64,000 bases of DNA from Candidatus Venteria ishoeyi (GTDB lineage: Bacteria; Pseudomonadota; Gammaproteobacteria; Beggiatoales; Beggiatoaceae), in NCBI RefSeq assembly GCF_030378065.1, contig NZ_JAUCGJ010000006.1, positions 1-64,000 on the forward strand. The letters are read 5' to 3'. Below are positions 1 through 7,554 of the stretch, one piece after another. Each line of letters opens with the position of its first letter. Position 1 is the stretch's first letter. A program made the translations under genes and the position numbers. The notes below the pieces were generated by a model that was not told the DNA's origin, did not search any database, and saw only the letters and a program-made list of their open reading frames with translations.

Positions 1-127
1 GGCGTTGCCCTTGGCTATATTAATGCGCCCCGTTGGGGCTAAACAACAGGGCTTGTCCGCCCTGTATCTCGGCTTTCAGCCGCCAAATGCTCTAACCCAC
101 CCGTCTTTTAGCGGGTGGTTGTTTAGT
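1..127. repeat. cluster of short hairpins, no gene
   Basis: Four short perfect or near-perfect palindromes follow one another: CCCC-GTT-GGGG near 30, ACAGGGC with GCCCTGT around 45-65, CGGCT-TTC-AGCCG near 70-85, and CCACCCG with CGGGTGG around 100-120. The last lies just beyond the gspI stop and may act as its transcription end, although no T-run follows on the minus strand. The CCCCGTTGGGG unit recurs at 12966-12989, so this belongs to a dispersed hairpin family. No coding region is convincing here. Confidence 0.5.
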
Positions 128-517
128 TTACTTTGTACCGGGTTTTCCCAGAAAACCAATAAGTTGAACAACGCTATTTTGTTTATCCTCATCGGCATAA
201 ACCCGCATTTCCAGTTTGCGCATTGCCGGGTCGGAGGTTGTTGAAACAGTCATAGACCAATACCAACGCTGGTAGCCCATTTCAGTTTCACCTTCATGCT
301 CACCACTTCCCAGCCATGCCCGTTGTAGACGTAATTCCGTCATATGGTTCACCGCCACCCATTGCGCCAGGGTTTTAGCGCGTAAATAGGACAGGGTTTC
401 TGCCTGAGTGCCCGTGCTTTTGATAACGGCTGCCAGCGTGATGCTCAAAATTGCCAAAGCCACCAACACTTCCAGCAGGGTAAAGCCTTTACCAGACAAT
501 GCCTTATATATCACCAT
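128..517 (-). CDS. gspI: type II secretion minor pseudopilin GspI
   Basis: This 129-residue protein has the type IV pilin-like N-terminus: a short basic leader ending KG, then FTLLEVLVALAIL with the conserved Glu at mature position 5, followed by a hydrophobic helix. The family is cleaved and N-methylated by prepilin peptidase. GspI sits in the tip complex of the type II secretion pseudopilus in the inner membrane and periplasm. Its start overlaps the end of gspH by 7 bases, so translation is probably coupled. The expected next gene, gspJ, does not follow in the 127 bases left in the window. GspI is preferred over other minor pilins because of its short length and position after gspH. Confidence 0.8.
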   Translation of the reverse strand: MVIYKALSGKGFTLLEVLVALAILSITLAAVIKSTGTQAETLSYLRAKTLAQWVAVNHMTELRLQRAWLGSGEHEGETEMGYQRWYWSMTVSTTSDPAMRKLEMRVYADEDKQNSVVQLIGFLGKPGTK

Positions 518-1104
518 TGTGTTTTATTGCGATGTTCAATACGGGGGTGACCATATTGCCCCAGTTCCAGGCGATAGCTGTCATTCTGTTGCTGATCCAC
601 TGTCTGTAATATACAAATAAAAGGGGTGGTTTCGCCATCGGGTAATAAGAGAATCTGCGGCAGATTTCCCCCTTCATCCATTGGCATTTCATCCACGCCA
701 GTTTGTGTATAGCTATCTAATTCCGTATAAACCCCTTCAATTTCAATTTGCAGTTCAAAACCTTCGGGTAATTGACGTGGGCGAAACACTTGTTTGATGT
801 TCCCAACATTGTCACCAGTGCTTGTTGTGCCATCCACTGCCTGCCAGGTTTGATCTTCCAACCTTAAAAAACGATAACCGTTGGTTTTAAATTGTACGCC
901 AAGCGTACGGCTATTCAGTATCGCTTCCTCTGTTGCTAATTGCAGGAGTTGTTGCAGGCGTTTTGCTTCAGTTTCTAATATTTTTTGATGTCCGCCCAAA
1001 TTGGTGGATAAGGCAGCGAGGCCCAGAATCACGCCAATAAGCACCATGACCACCAACACTTCCAGCAGCGTGAACCCCGCCACTTGCCGTTGTCTTAATA
1101 ACAT
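511..1104 (-). CDS. gspH: type II secretion minor pseudopilin GspH
   Basis: The 197-residue protein opens with a short leader, then a prepilin cleavage site G-FTLLEVLVVMVLIGV with Glu5, and a long hydrophobic helix. The remaining globular part is mostly beta-rich as in GspH. It should be a minor pseudopilin of the type II secretion system, processed by prepilin peptidase. It starts 10 bases inside hemH and overlaps gspI, so hemH, gspH and gspI look like one minus-strand transcript. The major pseudopilin gspG, which normally precedes gspH, is absent; hemH occupies its place. A related type IV pilus pseudopilin (FimT/FimU type) is the main alternative. Confidence 0.75.
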   Translation of the reverse strand: MLLRQRQVAGFTLLEVLVVMVLIGVILGLAALSTNLGGHQKILETEAKRLQQLLQLATEEAILNSRTLGVQFKTNGYRFLRLEDQTWQAVDGTTSTGDNVGNIKQVFRPRQLPEGFELQIEIEGVYTELDSYTQTGVDEMPMDEGGNLPQILLLPDGETTPFICILQTVDQQQNDSYRLELGQYGHPRIEHRNKTQW

Positions 1105-2225
1105 ACGGAGTCACCTTGTCCTGCGGCGAGTGCTTGCGCACGTTGCGCGCTTGCTTCAGCCGTAATTTGTGCCTGTTGCAGACTTGGGGACGCATTTAAA
1201 TAAGGCGATAAAACAGCGGCTAATGCTTTGATATGCGAGGGATTGTCATTCAGTGCCGGAATATAATGGAACGCTTCGCCACCAGCTTGTAAAAAATACC
1301 CCCGGTTTTCTTCATTAATCTCTTCCAGAGTTTCCAGACAATCCGCCGCAAAGCCGGGGCAAATGACATCCACCCGCTTGCAACCGGCCTTACCCAGCGC
1401 CTGTAGCGTGTGGTCAGTATAAGGCTGTAACCATTCCTTAGGCCCGAAGCGAGATTGAAAAGTAACGCTCCAGTCCAACTGCCAGGCCACTTGCTGCTCA
1501 AGCTGCTGTGCAAGCTGCTCGGCAACCAATCTGGCTGTTTTCTGAGATTCACAAAAATACGGATCACCCGCCAGCATGGTCTCTTTAGGAATACCATGAA
1601 ATGAAAATAATAATTTATCCGGTCGTCCGTGCTGCGCCCAGTAGTCCTTAATAGCATCCACCAGCGCCTGGATATACAGCGGGTGATCGTGGTAATGTGA
1701 AATAAAATGTAATTCCGGTATCCAGCGCCAGCTTTTTAATACCTGGGTGATGCCATCCCAGGTCGCACCCGTGGTGGCTGATGCGTATTGCGGATATAAA
1801 GGCAGCACAATAATACGTTGGGCATTGGCTGCGCGTAAAGATTCCAGCGCATCGGATAAGGCCGGTTTTCCATACGACATGCCCAATGCAAATTTTAGCG
1901 TGCTTGTCTCTGTGGGTGCCAGTTGTTGCTGTAATAATGCTAACTGGCGACGGCTGATATTCAACAAGGGAGAGCCGGTCGGTGTCCAGATTTTCTGATA
2001 ATTTTTAGCCACCCGCCTTGGACGGGTACGTAAAATAATGCCATGTAAAACCAGTTTCCATAACCAGCGCGGCATTTCCACGATACGGGGATCGGATAAA
2101 AATTCAGCGAGATAGCGGCGCACGGCTTTGGCAGTCGGTGCTTCGGGACTGCCAAGATTACATAACAAAATACCGGTGGTGGGCGCGTTGGCGTGAATAT
2201 ATTTGGGGTATATAAAATCAGTCAT
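1095..2225 (-). CDS. hemH: ferrochelatase
   Basis: Ferrochelatase inserts ferrous iron into protoporphyrin IX, the last step of protoheme synthesis, at the cytoplasmic face of the membrane. The 376-residue product has the family N-terminus GILLCNLGSPEAP (about residues 18-30), the catalytic His in LLFSFHGIP (His210), and the conserved CPGF-ADCLETLEE segment near 289-302. Length is normal. The ATG at 2223-2225 overlaps the opposite-strand ATG of the neighbouring acyltransferase gene, so the promoter must lie within that gene's 5' end. The gene overlaps gspH downstream, an unusual linkage of heme synthesis with secretion genes. Confidence 0.95.
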   Translation of the reverse strand: MTDFIYPKYIHANAPTTGILLCNLGSPEAPTAKAVRRYLAEFLSDPRIVEMPRWLWKLVLHGIILRTRPRRVAKNYQKIWTPTGSPLLNISRRQLALLQQQLAPTETSTLKFALGMSYGKPALSDALESLRAANAQRIIVLPLYPQYASATTGATWDGITQVLKSWRWIPELHFISHYHDHPLYIQALVDAIKDYWAQHGRPDKLLFSFHGIPKETMLAGDPYFCESQKTARLVAEQLAQQLEQQVAWQLDWSVTFQSRFGPKEWLQPYTDHTLQALGKAGCKRVDVICPGFAADCLETLEEINEENRGYFLQAGGEAFHYIPALNDNPSHIKALAAVLSPYLNASPSLQQAQITAEASAQRAQALAAGQGDSVCY

Positions 2226-2811
2226 GACAAGAGCTTATTTATTGATGTTAAAAAAAATTTGTCGTTTATGGCTTCAATCTGCCGGTTGGAAAATTAAAAA
2301 CCCCTTGCCGCCGGAAATCAAGCAGGCAATTATCGTTGTCGCCCCGCATACCAGTAACTGGGATTTTATTTATGGCATGGGGGCTTGTGATTTACTGGAA
2401 TTGAATATCCGTTTTGCAATCAAACAGGAATGGGTGCGCTTTCCATTGCGTAAATTATTCCTATCATTGGGTGCATTGCCGATTGAACGCAAGACAGACC
2501 ACACAAAAAAACGCAGTGGCATGACAAAAAAAATGATTGAATTATTTAGCGACAAGCAACAGCCATTGATGTTATTGGTGACACCGGAAGGCAGTCGCAG
2601 TCGGGTATCACGTTGGCACACCGGATTTTATCACATTGCGCGTCAGGCGCATGTGCCGATTGTTGTTGCCTATCTGGATTATGCCAGAAAAGAAGTGGGC
2701 ATGGGGCCGATATTTTTTGCCAGTGAGGATATGCAACAGGATATGCGCAAAATTCTGGACTTTTGTAATACGATTACGCCGAAATATCCTGAGCAGTATC
2801 AGGCCTTATAA
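2224..2811 (+). CDS. PlsC-like 1-acylglycerol-phosphate acyltransferase family protein
   Basis: The protein carries the glycerolipid acyltransferase signature HTSNWD (H-X4-D, near residue 42) and a second block PEGSRSR near 121-127, equivalent to the EGTR substrate-binding motif. It probably transfers an acyl chain to a lysophospholipid-type acceptor at the membrane; the exact substrate cannot be read from sequence. The 195-residue length fits the short cytosolic-facing members rather than full PlsC. Three starts are possible: TTG 2203, ATG 2224 and ATG 2245. None has a strong ribosome site; ATG 2245 (MLKKIC) gives the most typical N-terminus. It is divergent from and overlaps the start of hemH. 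Confidence 0.7.
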   Translation: MTRAYLLMLKKICRLWLQSAGWKIKNPLPPEIKQAIIVVAPHTSNWDFIYGMGACDLLELNIRFAIKQEWVRFPLRKLFLSLGALPIERKTDHTKKRSGMTKKMIELFSDKQQPLMLLVTPEGSRSRVSRWHTGFYHIARQAHVPIVVAYLDYARKEVGMGPIFFASEDMQQDMRKILDFCNTITPKYPEQYQAL

Positions 2812-3049
2812 ACCCTGTCCAGTTTAAAAATCGACAAAAATATTTTCTTAATGTCATACCTGTGCAGGCAGGTATGATGTACACGGGTCTGCATCTGTAA
2901 CATGACTTTGAAGGTTAAGCAGCAAAACCCTATGAAATCGGGCGTTCCATAGACCTGACAGGTTTTTGCTCCGGCAGTTCCATTCAAAGCTAAGCTTCAA
3001 AGTCGTGTGTCAAGTAATTAAATCTCTTCTCATGCAATAATTATTTTTA
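2812..3049. repeat. non-coding gap with inverted repeats
   Basis: No gene is visible. A perfect hairpin TCATACCTG / CAGGTATGA lies at 2854-2877. A longer imperfect inverted repeat spans 2904-3004, bounded by GACTTTGAAG and CTTCAAAGTC and with further complementary inner blocks (AGCAAAACC against GGTTTTTGCT). The arrangement resembles a decayed MITE, but no second copy was found in the window. Confidence 0.4.
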
Positions 3050-3160
3050 CTAGTACAGCGAACACTAAGTTCACATAATAACTTTGAGCGTAGGACTGGC
3101 AGTCCTTTAAGGACTGCCAGTCCTGAAGTTATTATTTGTTTTTACCAGTTACTGTACTAG
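3050..3160. mobile_element. MITE-like palindromic element, family A, long copy
   Basis: The element is bounded by the 9-base inverted ends CTAGTACAG (3050-3058) and CTGTACTAG (3152-3160). Inside, ATAATAACTT near 3077 pairs with AAGTTATTAT near 3126, and the centre is a perfect 16-1-16 palindrome at 3092-3124 made of AGGACTGGCAGTCCTT and its complement. The whole unit can fold as one long hairpin. It has no coding capacity. Bases 3110-3159 are repeated exactly at 43670-43719. Its right end provides the TAG stop of the minus-strand gene next door. Confidence 0.7.
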
Positions 3161-4869
3161 GCATATTCAGTTTCCGACTCCTGCTTAGGCGCTAACATAC
3201 GCTCCAGCCGCTGAATATTTTCCGTACTTTCCAAAATGGCCTGTTGCACCTGATCGGTGCGATGTTGTAATTCACTGGCAACATAAGTCAGATTTTTAGT
3301 GGTTTCAACCATGTTTTCAGTAATACCACTGACATATTTCTGTTGCCTGTCAAACAGCGACTGAAAACTTTGCACCCCTGTTGCAAATTGTTGCAAACTG
3401 TTTTGCTGGGTTTCGCTGAAACTTTCCAAATTTTGCATAATGGGCTGCAAGTTTTGTAATAGCGCCTGCGAGGACTGCAAAGGCGCTTGCAGCATAGGCA
3501 GACTCTGCTCCAGATGACTTAAATGCTGCTCTATTGTGGGCGTCATTTGCGTAATCTGTCCACCGCTAGCGCTTAATGTTTCACTCACATCCTGTATTTG
3601 TTGCAGACTGTGTTGCAAACCTTGCTGTATTTTTTCAAATTGCCCACTTAAATCCGTGCCAGCCTCATGAATTTTTTGACTTAATTCTGTGCCTGCTTGT
3701 GCTAAAGAGGCAGTGGGCGTTAATAACTGTGCTTGCCAGTCGCTGGCAATTTGCTGAAAACGAACTTCCAGTTGTTGCGCTGAATTATCCATCGCCTCAG
3801 GTATGATTTTATTCAGATAGCCCAGCATTTGTACAAAGTCATGTATGGATTTACTGGCAGCATCCAGAGATTCCTGTACAACTTGCGCTTGTGGGCTTTC
3901 AGTTTGTCTCTCAGTGACAGTCTTTTTGAACTCGGTTAGCAATTTGGCAAACTGCTGCTGCTGAAGTATTGTTAGTTTTTCTAATTCAGCCTGGTTTTGT
4001 TGAACGCTGGTATTAACAAATGTGCTGAATTTTTCCTGTTGACTGGAAAATTCCTCTTGCAGACCTTCTTTTAAGGCATTGGCAAATAAACCCATGCTCA
4101 CCAGATGTTGACTGAGACTGTTATCCAGGGTATTTGCCAGCGTTTCAGACAATCGCAAGGCACTATCAGCAACCGGAATACGTTGATCCAGACGCAGGCT
4201 TAAGGCTTGTAAAAACTGAGATAAATGGCGTTTGACAAAATAAAACTGCAACAGCCACCAGGCACTTGCGATTAAACCAGCCATCATTGGCATCCATAAC
4301 AAAGGTGCCAATATGATAAGCGCTTCATTAAATGACATTTTTTCTGGAAAAAAATCAGCAAAAAACCACAAGGCCCCACCCCAGATGAATAAGCCGGAAA
4401 CTAAGCCCAGACTGCTAAACATTTTTGCCGTCTGTGGAATGCTGCGTTTTTTAGTGGAATAGATATTAAGTAAAGCCCCGGTATTAAAAAATAGCGCGGC
4501 AGATTCCGGGCTGACATAATGTGCTGGCGATTGATGCTTTAAAAACAACCACCGCGTTTGATAACGCTGCCACAGTGGTTGTAACAAGGGATATTTTGAG
4601 AAACTTTGGTCTAATGCCTTAAAATCAGGCTGATTACGCAATAAACCGGGTTCAATCTGGTTTAAGAGTGATTTCAGATCGCCAAGCCACTGCTTAAACC
4701 GGAAACCCGGCCATAAGCTCCAATACAAAATGGCTAACAGACAAAATAAGATGCTATATAGCAGTGCTGCCTGTAAAAATAAATCCATATGCGCCGCAGT
4801 CGCATCAGTGAATATCTCTTTCATGATAAATCTCATTCCATTGCCAGTTTTTACATCCTGTAATGTCAT
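3157..4869 (-). CDS. ZorA/MotA-like membrane protein with long coiled-coil tail
   Basis: The 570-residue protein has an N-terminal transmembrane helix (about 30-54), a soluble stretch ending in SPESAALFFNTGALL (about 120-134), two more transmembrane helices (about 150-172 and 184-212), then some 350 residues of Gln/Leu-rich coiled coil. This order resembles ZorA of the Zorya anti-phage system and other MotA/TolQ/ExbB-type proton-channel relatives with long cytoplasmic tails. No ZorB/MotB-like partner with a peptidoglycan-binding domain lies next to it, so the role is unknown. The ATG at 4869 has a poor ribosome site; ATG 4824, with GAG seven bases upstream, may be the true start. The TAG stop lies inside a MITE end. 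Confidence 0.5.
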   Translation of the reverse strand: MTLQDVKTGNGMRFIMKEIFTDATAAHMDLFLQAALLYSILFCLLAILYWSLWPGFRFKQWLGDLKSLLNQIEPGLLRNQPDFKALDQSFSKYPLLQPLWQRYQTRWLFLKHQSPAHYVSPESAALFFNTGALLNIYSTKKRSIPQTAKMFSSLGLVSGLFIWGGALWFFADFFPEKMSFNEALIILAPLLWMPMMAGLIASAWWLLQFYFVKRHLSQFLQALSLRLDQRIPVADSALRLSETLANTLDNSLSQHLVSMGLFANALKEGLQEEFSSQQEKFSTFVNTSVQQNQAELEKLTILQQQQFAKLLTEFKKTVTERQTESPQAQVVQESLDAASKSIHDFVQMLGYLNKIIPEAMDNSAQQLEVRFQQIASDWQAQLLTPTASLAQAGTELSQKIHEAGTDLSGQFEKIQQGLQHSLQQIQDVSETLSASGGQITQMTPTIEQHLSHLEQSLPMLQAPLQSSQALLQNLQPIMQNLESFSETQQNSLQQFATGVQSFQSLFDRQQKYVSGITENMVETTKNLTYVASELQHRTDQVQQAILESTENIQRLERMLAPKQESETEYA

Positions 4870-4899
4870 TTCACAATAAAACCTGAAGAGGTTTTAAGC

Positions 4900-4925
4900 A
4901 AAAAAAACCCGGCATCCTTGCCGGG
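4900..4925 (-). terminator. intrinsic terminator reading on the minus strand
   Basis: CCCGGC-ATCCTT-GCCGGG at 4908-4925 is preceded on the plus strand by a run of eight A. On the minus strand this is a GC-rich stem followed by eight T, a textbook rho-independent terminator. It sits upstream of the ZorA-like gene, between two divergent genes, so it either ends an unseen minus-strand transcript or attenuates the leader of that gene. A second small stem (AAAACCT/AGGTTTT, about 4878-4895) follows. Confidence 0.7.
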
Positions 4926-5064
4926 TATATTTAATTTTCATCCCTGAAAAATATAAAACTTAGTATATCATTACTTTCTAATATAAAAAAGTATTAATAT
5001 TGATTAATCTATGTATATTAGAATATAATGTTTCAATAATATTAAAACCCAAGGATAGAAACTG

Positions 5065-5682
5065 ATGACAATTGTTCGCCGTAAGCTGATATTTACTATT
5101 TTATTGCTATTTATAGATACCAGTGTATTGGCCTCAGATAATAAGCGCACAGCTAAAGCGCAAAAGATGCACGCTATCAAATTGCTGGCAGATAAAATTG
5201 CGCTAAAACATGATATTCATCCAGATTTATTTCGCGCTTTGATTTTTCAGGAATCTTCCTGGCGTCCTAAGGTGGTTTCTTCAATGGGTGCGATTGGTTT
5301 GACCCAGGTGATGCCAGCAACAGCTAAAGCGTTGTGCAAGCTCAATCGGCGGGAATTATACGAACCGGCTAAAAATCTGGAGTGTGGTGCAAAATATTTT
5401 GCCTCCCAGATTAAACGCTTTAACAGCGTAGAGATGGCCTTATGCGCCTATAATGCAGGCCCTTCATTGGTGGCGCGTCTGGGGCGTTGTCCAAATATTC
5501 GTGTTACCAAAGCCTATGCGCGAAAAATTCAAAAGCAGTGGCGGGAAAAATTCTGGGCCAATAAAAATCCCGACTGGGAATCGGTATTAAAAGTCAAAAT
5601 GTTTAAAACCGAGCCTATGCGACAATGGCTCCTTAGCCAATCTTATATCCTCCAGACACCGTTAAAACTTATTAATTCCTAA
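5065..5682 (+). CDS. periplasmic lytic transglycosylase (SLT domain)
   Basis: Lytic transglycosylases cleave the MurNAc-GlcNAc bond of peptidoglycan with formation of a 1,6-anhydro ring. The 205-residue protein has a signal peptide (about 1-23, ending VLA-S), the catalytic Glu in FQESSW (Glu63), the MGAIGLTQVMPATA segment (about 74-87) and the AYNAG motif near 128-132. It is a short family member with little beyond the SLT fold and a C-terminal extension. AAGGA at 5051-5055 is well placed for the ATG at 5065. It may be a specialised enzyme for envelope machines rather than bulk turnover; that is inference. Confidence 0.85.
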   Translation: MTIVRRKLIFTILLLFIDTSVLASDNKRTAKAQKMHAIKLLADKIALKHDIHPDLFRALIFQESSWRPKVVSSMGAIGLTQVMPATAKALCKLNRRELYEPAKNLECGAKYFASQIKRFNSVEMALCAYNAGPSLVARLGRCPNIRVTKAYARKIQKQWREKFWANKNPDWESVLKVKMFKTEPMRQWLLSQSYILQTPLKLINS

Positions 5683-5741
5683 TTTGAATTTGATGTTAAA
5701 CATCAACTTAGTCAATATCCTCACCAAAGTTAAACAAAACC

Positions 5742-5770
5742 TTGCAAGTTTTTGACAAACAGCACACAAT
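5742..5770 (+). promoter_or_regulatory. candidate sigma-70 promoter of rnpB
   Basis: TTGCAA (5742-5747) and CACAAT (5765-5770) are separated by 17 bases and each match four of six consensus positions. The -10 ends seven bases before the 5' end predicted for RNase P RNA at 5778, which supports the choice. A better -35 match, TTGACA at 5752, has no suitably spaced -10. Confidence 0.45.
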
Positions 5771-5777
5771 ACGCTCG

Positions 5778-6190
5778 GGAAATGGATCGGGCAATCGCGG
5801 TATATTTTAGATATATCGAGGAAAGTCCGGGCTCCACAGGATAGGGTGCCAGGTAACGCCTGGGCAGTTATAGACTGACGGCCAGTGCCACAGAGAATAT
5901 ACCGCCTGCTGATAGCGATGTTTGCATCGCTGTCACTGGGTAAGGGTGAAAAGGTGCGGTAAGAGCGCACCGCGCTTTTGGCAACAAAAGTGGCAAGGTA
6001 AACCCCACCTGGAGCAAGACCAAATAGGAAAACAGCCACATTAACAGGCTGATGTTTGTTAATGCGGCAGATGTGATCCGCATCGTTTTCGGGTAGGTTG
6101 CTAGAGATCAGTGGTGACGCTAATCCCAGATGAATGATTGCCTCGTCCGGCTTGCCGGATAGACAGAACCCGGCTTACAGATCCATTTCC
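5778..6190 (+). ncRNA. rnpB: RNase P RNA, bacterial class A
   Basis: The RNA is the catalytic subunit of RNase P, which removes the 5' leader of pre-tRNAs. The conserved core is present in order: GAGGAAAGTCCGGGCTCC near 5818, the GGTGCCAGGTAACGCCTGG region, CAGAGAATATACCGCC, GGTAAGGGTGAAAAGGTGCG, GGTAAACCCCACC, and AGATGAATGATTGCC with ACAGAACCCGGCTTA near the end. The ends were set by helix P1: GGAAATGGATC at 5778-5788 pairs perfectly with GATCCATTTCC at 6180-6190. Six T follow at 6191, so P1 also serves in termination. Short reading frames on the minus strand across this region are not genes. Confidence 0.97.
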
Positions 6191-6214
6191 TTTTTTACAT
6201 TAGAGAGATTTATT

Positions 6215-6685
6215 ATGAAAAATACTCAACCTTTGTTGATGATTTTATTCACCTGGTTTTTATCCTGCCAGGTCAGCGCCGCAGACCTCAATGTGGAAAA
6301 CGCCTGGGTGCGTTCAGCGCCCCCTAATGCTCCCGCGTTAGCCGCATTTATGACCCTCCAAAATACCAGCAATAATGACCTTAAATTATTGTCCGCAGAT
6401 GTCAAAGGCTATGCTCAGGTGGAACTGCACCGCACCATTGCCGCTGATGGCATGATGAAAATGGTAAAACAAAACTTTATCCCGATACCGGCAAAAACTG
6501 AACTGCAACTAAAACCCGGTAGCTGGCATATTATGCTGATTCAACCACAGAAAGTACCTGCTGTTGCTGAGTCTGTCAGCCTAAAGTTGTCTTTTGACAA
6601 TGGCACGCAGCTTGATGTTATAGCCGTGGTCAAGTCAGGAAAAATGCAACATAAAGGTAATATGAAACATGCGCATGATCAATAA
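6215..6685 (+). CDS. periplasmic copper chaperone PCuA(C) family
   Basis: PCuA(C) proteins bind Cu(I) in the periplasm and help load copper into cytochrome oxidases. This 156-residue protein has a signal peptide (cleavage after VSA, about residue 22), the family start NAWVRSAPPNAPALAAFMTL, and the copper-site pattern: His72 in ELHRT, Met residues near 80-83, and His105/Met107 in PGSWHIML. The C-terminal tail is rich in His and Met and could bind more metal. ATG 6215 is chosen because the signal peptide starts there and AGAGAG precedes it; an upstream extension would run into rnpB. It overlaps the SCO gene, as expected for a shared copper-delivery role. Confidence 0.9.
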   Translation: MKNTQPLLMILFTWFLSCQVSAADLNVENAWVRSAPPNAPALAAFMTLQNTSNNDLKLLSADVKGYAQVELHRTIAADGMMKMVKQNFIPIPAKTELQLKPGSWHIMLIQPQKVPAVAESVSLKLSFDNGTQLDVIAVVKSGKMQHKGNMKHAHDQ

Positions 6686-7397
6686 AATCCGCACTGTTAT
6701 TGTCTTGGTAACTTTATTCTTGGCTGCGACGGCTTACGCGGATAATAACAAGGAAACCAAACCAGCGGCAAAAACAAGCGCATCGCCAAAACAAGCGGAT
6801 GCGCAAGAAAAGTTACAAGATGAACTGGCGTCTGCGGTACTCATTGGAGCCGATTATACGCCTCTGCCTGCATTCTCCTTGCGGGATCACAATAATCAGG
6901 TATTTGACAATCAACGCTTAATGGGACACTGGTCGCTGCTGTTTTTTGGCTACACCCATTGCCCGGATGTTTGCCCGACTGAGCTATACCGCTTAAATAC
7001 CTTGCTGGAAACCATGACGCAGCAGAAAGCAGCGTCCCTGCCGGAAGTGGTATTTATCTCCCTGGACAGCAAACGAGACAAGCCTGCATCACTGAAAAAA
7101 TATACGGCGTATTATCATCCTGATTTTGTCGGCATAACGGGTGAGCAAAGTGCTATTGATGCCCTGGCGCACTATTTTGAAGTGTTATATGAACGGGTTT
7201 ATTATGAAGGCAGCAGACTGGTAACGCTGGAAAATGATGAACCCTTACCCGCAGATAAAGCCAAAACCTATTTGATTAATCATTCCGCATGGCTTTATGT
7301 GATTAATCCCAAGGGTAAATTACACGCAGTTTTCCCCAGTCCACATGAAGAAGATGTGTGGTTATCTGACTTGCTGCGCTTAATCCACTCCAAATAA
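6669..7397 (+). CDS. SCO1/SenC-family copper chaperone
   Basis: SCO proteins are membrane-anchored or periplasmic thioredoxin-fold copper chaperones for cytochrome c oxidase. The 242-residue protein has an N-terminal signal or anchor (about 7-25), then the copper motif THCPDVCP (Cys98 and Cys102) and the third ligand His205 in LINHSAW. The start ATG at 6669, or 6675, lies inside the upstream PCuAC gene, indicating coupled translation. A charged, Ala/Lys-rich spacer of about 40 residues separates the anchor from the fold. Together with PCuAC and the distant ccoS it points to assembly of copper-containing terminal oxidases. Confidence 0.9.
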   Translation: MRMINKIRTVIVLVTLFLAATAYADNNKETKPAAKTSASPKQADAQEKLQDELASAVLIGADYTPLPAFSLRDHNNQVFDNQRLMGHWSLLFFGYTHCPDVCPTELYRLNTLLETMTQQKAASLPEVVFISLDSKRDKPASLKKYTAYYHPDFVGITGEQSAIDALAHYFEVLYERVYYEGSRLVTLENDEPLPADKAKTYLINHSAWLYVINPKGKLHAVFPSPHEEDVWLSDLLRLIHSK

Positions 7398-7412
7398 CGG
7401 CTATGGCGCTAT

Positions 7413-7449
7413 AACCGCGCAATGCGCGGTTTGCCGTCTGAAAGACGGC
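7413..7449. terminator. double hairpin between convergent genes
   Basis: AACCGCGC-AAT-GCGCGGTT (7413-7431) is followed at once by GCCGTCT-GAA-AGACGGC (7433-7449). They lie between the convergent SCO and DUF438 genes and probably end transcription from one or both sides. No long T-run follows, so they may instead be REP-like repeats. Confidence 0.45.
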
Positions 7450-7554
7450 GCTCCCGGCAAATTAATCTTCAAAATCGTATAACAGCAACTTAAACACCCT
7501 ATTCCAGGTCAAAAGCATCACTGAATCCCCCTGTTTATCACAGGACAGTCCAGC

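Noticed and set aside
5662-6083. Minus-strand frames across 5662-6083
   Set aside because: They overlap RNase P RNA and have no protein features.
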